Below, piece after piece: positions 8,654 through 12,751 of a stretch of DNA of 12,751 nucleotides (within the stretch, counting starts at the first letter, position 1; every line of letters begins with the position of its first letter). This DNA comes from Dissophora ornata (taxonomy: Eukaryota > Mortierellomycota > Mortierellomycetes > Mortierellales > Mortierellaceae), in the NCBI GenBank assembly GCA_025201705.1, contig MU617460.1, forward strand, positions 1 to 12,751, read 5' to 3'. Position numbers and translations under genes: made by a program. Under the pieces are notes generated by a model. It was not told the origin of the DNA and made no database searches. It worked only from the letters and a program-made list of their open reading frames with translations.

Positions 8654-9670
8654 GATGGAGTTTACCCCGCAGAGATGGCCTGGTAGAGCAATCTCGTCCA
8701 AGTCGTCTTCAACGACGCCATCCATACCACAAACCATGGTTCGTGACTGGTCTTATAATGGGTTGTCTGCGGCTGCGCGAGTTATTGCCTCAGTGGATTG
8801 CACCGCTTCTCGTCTACCTTGATTGGATCTGCTGGATCTGCTGGATCAGGCCATTCGACTCAAACTTCTGGGTGCCGCCTAACTGCGTTTTGACCGCGGT
8901 CACCGGCTTCAGTCCTGGCATTGGTGTGCCCACAGAATTGATTTGAGACTACTCAGTCCCCGGAAAGGCCATCGCCAACATGACGTTTAAATGCTACGGA
9001 TATATGGCCATGTTTTAGTGCATGATCCTCCTGCAGGACCTCAAATTTGGACATTCCATGAAGACCCCGCCGCGCTCCATGTTTGTAGCACCATCGTTGG
9101 GCAGTTTTTTTTTAATTGCATGACAATGATCCTGATTATCAATGGTCGGCGGTCGTATCTTGACGGAACTGATCAGGGCCTCAATGGGCTTTCGACAGGA
9201 TTTATGGCAGATATCTTTCGGGGCTCCGCAAACAAACAGATGTTTGAGCACGGAGTCTATGGATTCGTATTCTACGGATTCTTGGTCGGTGCTGTCATCC
9301 CTATCATCCTCCAAAGGCTTTTGAAGAAATTCCACAATGTCAAACAATATGTGTTGATTCTGTCAGATGCACTGGATACGGGGGCTGCATTCACAGGGCT
9401 GTTAATTTTCCTGTCCCTAGGCGGCAGATTGAGCCCGACGAACTTATCGGTGCAGATCCCCGTCAATGGTGAGGCAATTATCAGAATGCGTCGGATGCGT
9501 TTTGCCCGAACGTGCCGTATCTGGCGGTGGACCAGTGTGGAGCAGAAGACGGTCAGCGGACCAATGGGCAACTCTCGAAGATGTGTCTCCTGGTTTTTGG
9601 ACCGTGGTGTTTAATCAGCGCATGTTACGCACAGGGCACAGGCACTCAAAGATCTCCATACATTCTCTAA
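8654..9670 (+). pseudogene. Decayed oligopeptide transporter (OPT family), 5'-truncated
   Basis: Conceptual translation in shifting frames matches the C-terminal half of fungal OPT proton-coupled oligopeptide transporters, which are polytopic membrane proteins. Segments in order: a YPAEMAW and NLVQVVFNDAIH block (8663-8737); a LPQWIAPLLVYLDWICW block (about 8785-8850); TELI, VPGKAIANMTFKCYGYMAMF and LQDLKFGHSMKTPPRSMF (8935-9085); VGQFFFNCMTMILIING and a GFVFYGFLVGAVIP membrane block (9095-9310); SDALDTGAAFTGLLIF (9364-9411); and GNYQNASDAFCPNVPYLA (9473-9526). Disabling changes include TAG at 8684, TGA at 8744, TGA at 8944, TAG at 9016, frame changes near 8740, 9090 and 9465, and TGA at 9470 within what should be WWGN. 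The 60 or so residues normally lying between the LKKF and YVLSAALD regions are missing. The N-terminal half of the family (several helices) is absent. It is a relic, not a working transporter. Confidence 0.85.
8824..8847 (+). repeat. 9-bp tandem duplication in the OPT relic
   Basis: TGGATCTGC occurs twice in tandem followed by TGGATC. It turns a family WICWI-like motif into WICWICWI. It looks like replication slippage after the gene lost function. Confidence 0.7.
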
Positions 9671-9695
9671 TTGACTGTGTTGTCGTCAATTAGAG
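9665..9695. repeat. Perfect 11-bp inverted repeat, 9-nt spacer
   Basis: CTCTAATTGAC at 9665-9675 and its exact reverse complement GTCAATTAGAG at 9685-9695 flank TGTGTTGTC. The left arm overlaps the last in-frame stop of the OPT relic. The element sits 217 nt upstream of the cyclin start codon. It could be a dimeric regulator site, a hairpin in RNA, or the short inverted ends of a tiny element. Confidence 0.85.
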
Positions 9696-9911
9696 GTGTG
9701 TAAGGCATTGCAACAGGCGGGAACCCAACACCTTTTTTTTGTCTTCTGATTCCAAAAGGCTACTTGGCCTTATAGTTGCAACCCCTCGACGCCCTTCCTT
9801 TTTTCTTCTCCGCCTTTAATCATTTGAGCGACAGGATCAAACGGACGATATTTCGTGGATTCACAGTGTCCTAATTGTTACGCCTTGAGCCATTCCAGTA
9901 ATCCCCCGAGC
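9696..9911 (+). promoter_or_regulatory. Presumed promoter and leader of the cyclin gene
   Basis: About 215 nt with pyrimidine-rich blocks (9731-9750, 9785-9820) and a weak TATA-like word (TTATAG at about 9770). CCTAATTG followed by TTCCAG at 9893-9898 could be a leader-intron end just before the ATG. No element is strong enough to name. Confidence 0.35.
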
Positions 9912-12232
9912 ATGAACGGATCAGCACAGGACACCATCATGACCGAGCCCGTAATCGAATCCCAGTCTGACATTGCTGAGACATCATCCTCAATTACGAC
10001 AACCACAGCCACAAGCACCCTCGGCGCCGACTCTGCAAAGCCAACAGAGCACCTAGCCAAGAAGCCACCAGGGTCGGGGCCAATCCCCATTACTATGGAC
10101 GTATATCACCAACTTCAGCAAAAGCGACTCCTGGAACGACAACAACAAGAGCAATCCAAGCAACAATCGACCCCCGAGCAGGAACAAGCCGATCGACGCA
10201 AGGATTCCCAGTCTGCGCCTCTAAATGAGAAGCCTGGTGCGCAGCCTTCATTAAACACGCTGGAGCAGATCGTCAATATCGTCCAGCAAACAGCACCAGC
10301 TATACCTTTACCATCCCAACCACAACAGGTCCAGTTGCCTGGCCCGGATCTCGCTAATATTATCTTTGGGAGCACTTCGTCAACAGGACAGACGACAGGG
10401 AACGAGTCAGGGCTGCCGGCTGGGACTTCAAAATCAGGTTCAGCAGGGGAGGGCCAAACGGGGAACGGTGGTAGCAGCAGTAATATTAATCATCACCATC
10501 GAAAAAGTGCTGGAGGAGCAAGTTCCAGCCTGCACTCACAGGCACGGACAACATCGCCATCCACGCCAGTCTCCGGGTCATCTTCTGGAGCACACAAGAG
10601 CCAGAATGCCAAGGGACAGAAATCGATTCATGCTATTGAGCTTATTCGCATCGCGGGAGAGATCTTGCAATTGTAAGTGCATAGGCACACGGGAGGGCTG
10701 TCGCGTCGACCACCATTTGATACTTATGTCCAGAGCGCCACGACTGATTCTTGTTTTTTTTTATATATTATTATTTCGCTACTCTTTCTTGGCCACCGCT
10801 CTAGCCCGCCTACAACGACCGGGACAGCCCTTATTTATTACCACAAATATCGCGCCTACTTGCATCAAGCCAACAAACGAGGCGAGAGAGATAACGAAGC
10901 CGCAAAGGCGGACGAATATGTATGGTGACTTCTTCGCTCTTTGATAGCATTGCGCGCATTGATGATTCCTTTTTTTGATTTCAGGGGCTTTAGTATTTTT
11001 TTTTCTGACCCTTCGAAATAACCTTCATGCCATGTCAGCTATTTGCAACGGCATGTCTACACTTGGCGTGCAAGTGCACAGAAGTGAGCCGCAAGGTCCG
11101 CGATCTTGTCAACGTCACCTATAGAGTCATGAACCCCAATCAACCCGTCCTCTCACTCTCAACAAAACCTGATGACAGTGGAATGTCAGCGGCCGATGCT
11201 TTATCATCTACAGGATCGACCAGTCAGCCATCACAACAACACACCTTTCCGACAGCACCTCCGCCGACTGTCGCAACGTACTGGCATATCCGGGATTCGC
11301 TTCTGACAACAGAATTGATGTTGCTCCGGATCCTTCAGTTCGATTTGGATGTATCGCTGCCGTTTGGCGATGTTCTTCGGATATACAAAGGCATGGGTAT
11401 GGTCTTTAGTCCTACCGACGAGGAGGCAGCACAGCTTTATCCAAACGCCTCCAATTTTGACGTATTTTTACCAGCGACATCGAACGCCACCTCGAGCTCT
11501 TCGCCTTCGCCCAACAAGCATGGAACCCCCTCATCGTCTTCGTCTTCATCATCAGCGCCACCCTTGTCGTCCGTGGCACCCCATACTGGCATTCACCCGA
11601 CATTGTCAGCTCTGGTTCAGATCTCGACGACGTTTTGTATTGACGCCCTTTGCTCTTCCAACATTGCGCTCAACTCCTCCAGTCGCGCATTGGCGATGGG
11701 CGCTATTTATCTCGCGATCCGGTCTGCAGGATTGGAATTGCCGTTGCCTTTTGATGAATGGTGCTACGCCTGGGGTCGACCTAATATTATTGCAGGGTTT
11801 GGGATCCAGACAAGTGGCGGATATGGTATGAGTGGACCTGGAATGGGCGTCGGCATGGGATCTGGTGTCAGCGGGAGTGTTTCGGGCGTCAATGGTATCA
11901 TGGGACTGAACAGTGGCACAAACAACCTGTTTGTATCGAGTCCTCGCCCGGTCAGTGATAGTACCTCTTCATTCATGGAGGGGTTGGAGATGACGAATGG
12001 CTTGGGGGGTGTGAATGGTATCTCGGGTAGGGATTCGATTTATTCACAGACGCAATCGCCATTGATAGGCAACTCGCAGCCGTCACCATCGATGCCTGCA
12101 TCATTAGACAGTTCACAGGATCACTCCAGCATCGGTGGTGGTAGCAGTACTCTTACACAGCAGCAACCCACGACGATTGTAGATGAGGTTCGAAAGGTGG
12201 TTCAAGAGCTTGGAAGTTTCTACACCCATTAA
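9912..12232 (+). CDS. Cyclin Q-like (FAM58A/CCNQ-type) cyclin with disordered extensions
   Basis: Exons 9912-10672, 10805-10919 and 11039-12232 give 689 residues. Introns 10673-10804 (GTAAGT...TAG) and 10920-11038 (GTATGG...CAG, CTGAC near 11006) keep phase and rebuild the fold across the joins. The ATG at 9912 (GAGC-ATG) is the first good start. Residues 1-238 are low complexity, with a Gln/Arg-rich helix-like part (about 67-100) and a Ser/Gly/His-rich part. The first cyclin box starts near 240 (IELIRIAGEILQF) and includes ALIYYHKYRAYL, FATACLHLACKCTEV, RDLVNVTYRVMNP and RDSLLTTELMLLRILQFDL. The RD-[LI]-[VI]-NV-x-x-R-x-x-NP and W-x-[IL]-RDS patterns are those of cyclin Q, which partners Cdk10 in animals. 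A second fold lies at about 478-540. Ser/Thr/Pro-rich inserts of about 40 and 60 residues interrupt the fold, and a Gly/Met/Ser-rich tail follows. A nuclear CDK-regulatory role is inferred; a cyclin L/K-type assignment is less likely. Confidence 0.88.
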
Positions 12233-12397
12233 AGAAAAAAACCCCCCGATCATAAATAATAGACACACACAAAAGGTGTGTGGGTGTGTTTTATTTAACT
12301 TTTCAACCGTTTGCTGGGTGAATATGCACAAGGTATCCTGTCAGTTGGACTGAGCTATGCAAGGACGCGCTTGATGGGAGGGCCGCCATGATCATAT
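12233..12397. terminator. Shared 3' region of the convergent cyclin and peroxiredoxin genes
   Basis: Only 165 nt separate the two stop codons. AATAAA on the minus strand at 12290-12295 is the likely polyadenylation signal of the peroxiredoxin gene, about 105 nt after its stop. On the plus strand only ATAAATAAT (12252-12260) is available for the cyclin. CACACAC (12264-12270) and GTGTGTG (12276-12282) form a 7-bp hairpin between them. The two transcripts probably end very close together or overlap. Confidence 0.5.
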
Positions 12398-12751
12398 TTA
12401 CAAGTGGGCGAGAACAGCATCGGCACCAGAGACGGAGACACCGCCTGCCGACTCAACACCGACGTAGGTGACCTAATTTATTCAGTACGAGAGTAGAGAT
12501 CCCAATGCAGACAAAGAAAATGGCTTTAGATATTATTTTTTTTTATGTGTGAGCACCAAGAACAGGATGTACCTTCATGTTATCGACAACGAGAGCGAAG
12601 CGCTTGGGGCGGACAGGACCCATGCCGAACGCGGTCAAGTCTAGAAATCAAGAACCAAAAAAAAACACTACGTGTTATTCATGCAAGTGGAGACACGTAA
12701 CGCCAACTCGACTCTACCACTTACCCTGAACAAGTCCGGTGGCGTTGATAA
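12398..12751 (-). CDS. Peroxiredoxin, Prx5/Asp f 3 type, C-terminal part
   Basis: On the minus strand, exons 12751-12725 (running off the window), 12640-12573 and 12472-12398 join in frame. The introns are 12724-12641 (GTAAGT...TAG) and 12572-12473 (GTACAT...TAG), and the stop is TAA at 12400-12398. The 56 or so visible residues read NATGLVQDLTAFGMG, PVRPKRFALVVDNMK, VTYVGVES and a final SGADAVLAHL. This is the C-terminal end of fungal Prx5-type peroxiredoxins, where Gly-Leu, R-x-K-RFALVVD-x-x-KV and the closing hydrophobic helix are conserved. The family reduces hydrogen peroxide and alkyl hydroperoxides with a peroxidatic Cys that would lie upstream, outside the window. The last three residues, AHL, fit the loose PTS1 peroxisomal pattern [SAC]-[KRH]-[LM]. 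Whether it is peroxisomal or cytosolic cannot be settled here. Confidence 0.85.

Noticed and set aside
9466..9693. 75-codon plus-strand frame as a new small gene
   Set aside because: The neighbouring frame over the same bases carries the OPT C-terminal motifs, so this is a shadow within the pseudogene.
10920..11038. Possible C/D-box snoRNA in the second cyclin intron (TTGATGA and CTGA)
   Set aside because: The C box lacks the purine at its first position, no terminal stem is seen, and the CTGAC is better explained as the intron branch point.

Overview
The window looks like nuclear DNA of an early-diverging filamentous fungus, most likely Mortierella-like (Mucoromycota). This is inferred from short GT-AG introns of about 100-270 nt with CTAAC/CTGAC-type branch points, long pyrimidine-rich leaders full of CT microsatellites, long poly(A)/poly(T) runs between genes, and gene families typical of that group. 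There is no operon structure, rRNA, tRNA or CRISPR array that I can support.

Layout, left to right. (1) 51-1063, +: the last four exons of an unrecognised gene whose product ends in a short hydrophobic C-terminal segment. (2) 1064-5589: about 4.5 kb without a convincing gene, holding poly(T)/poly(A) tracts and GA/CT microsatellites. (3) 5590-8256, +: a C2H2 zinc-finger transcription factor gene with a TATA-like element, a CT-rich leader of about 1.2 kb, two coding exons (306 aa, four fingers near the N-terminus, Ser/Thr-Pro and His/Gln-rich tail) and an AATAAA signal. (4) 8335-8574, -: a small, doubtful gene of 79 codons. (5) 8654-9670, +: a decayed oligopeptide transporter (OPT family) pseudogene, truncated at the 5' side, with several stops and frame changes. 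(6) 9665-9695: a perfect 11-bp inverted repeat at the pseudogene end, upstream of the next gene. (7) 9912-12232, +: a three-exon gene for a cyclin Q-like protein (689 aa) with long disordered extensions and low-complexity inserts inside the cyclin fold. (8) 12398-12751, -: the last three exons of a Prx5-type peroxiredoxin gene, convergent with the cyclin gene and running off the right edge.

The genes do not form an obvious pathway: a DNA-binding regulator, a cyclin for a Cdk10-type kinase, a peroxide-detoxifying enzyme and a dead peptide transporter. I found no evidence for a previously undescribed multi-gene system. The items most worth a second look are the architecture of the cyclin, the unrecognised first gene, the palindrome, the G-rich repeat opposite the zinc-finger leader, the possible PTS1-like end of the peroxiredoxin, and the very long non-coding stretch upstream of the transcription factor.
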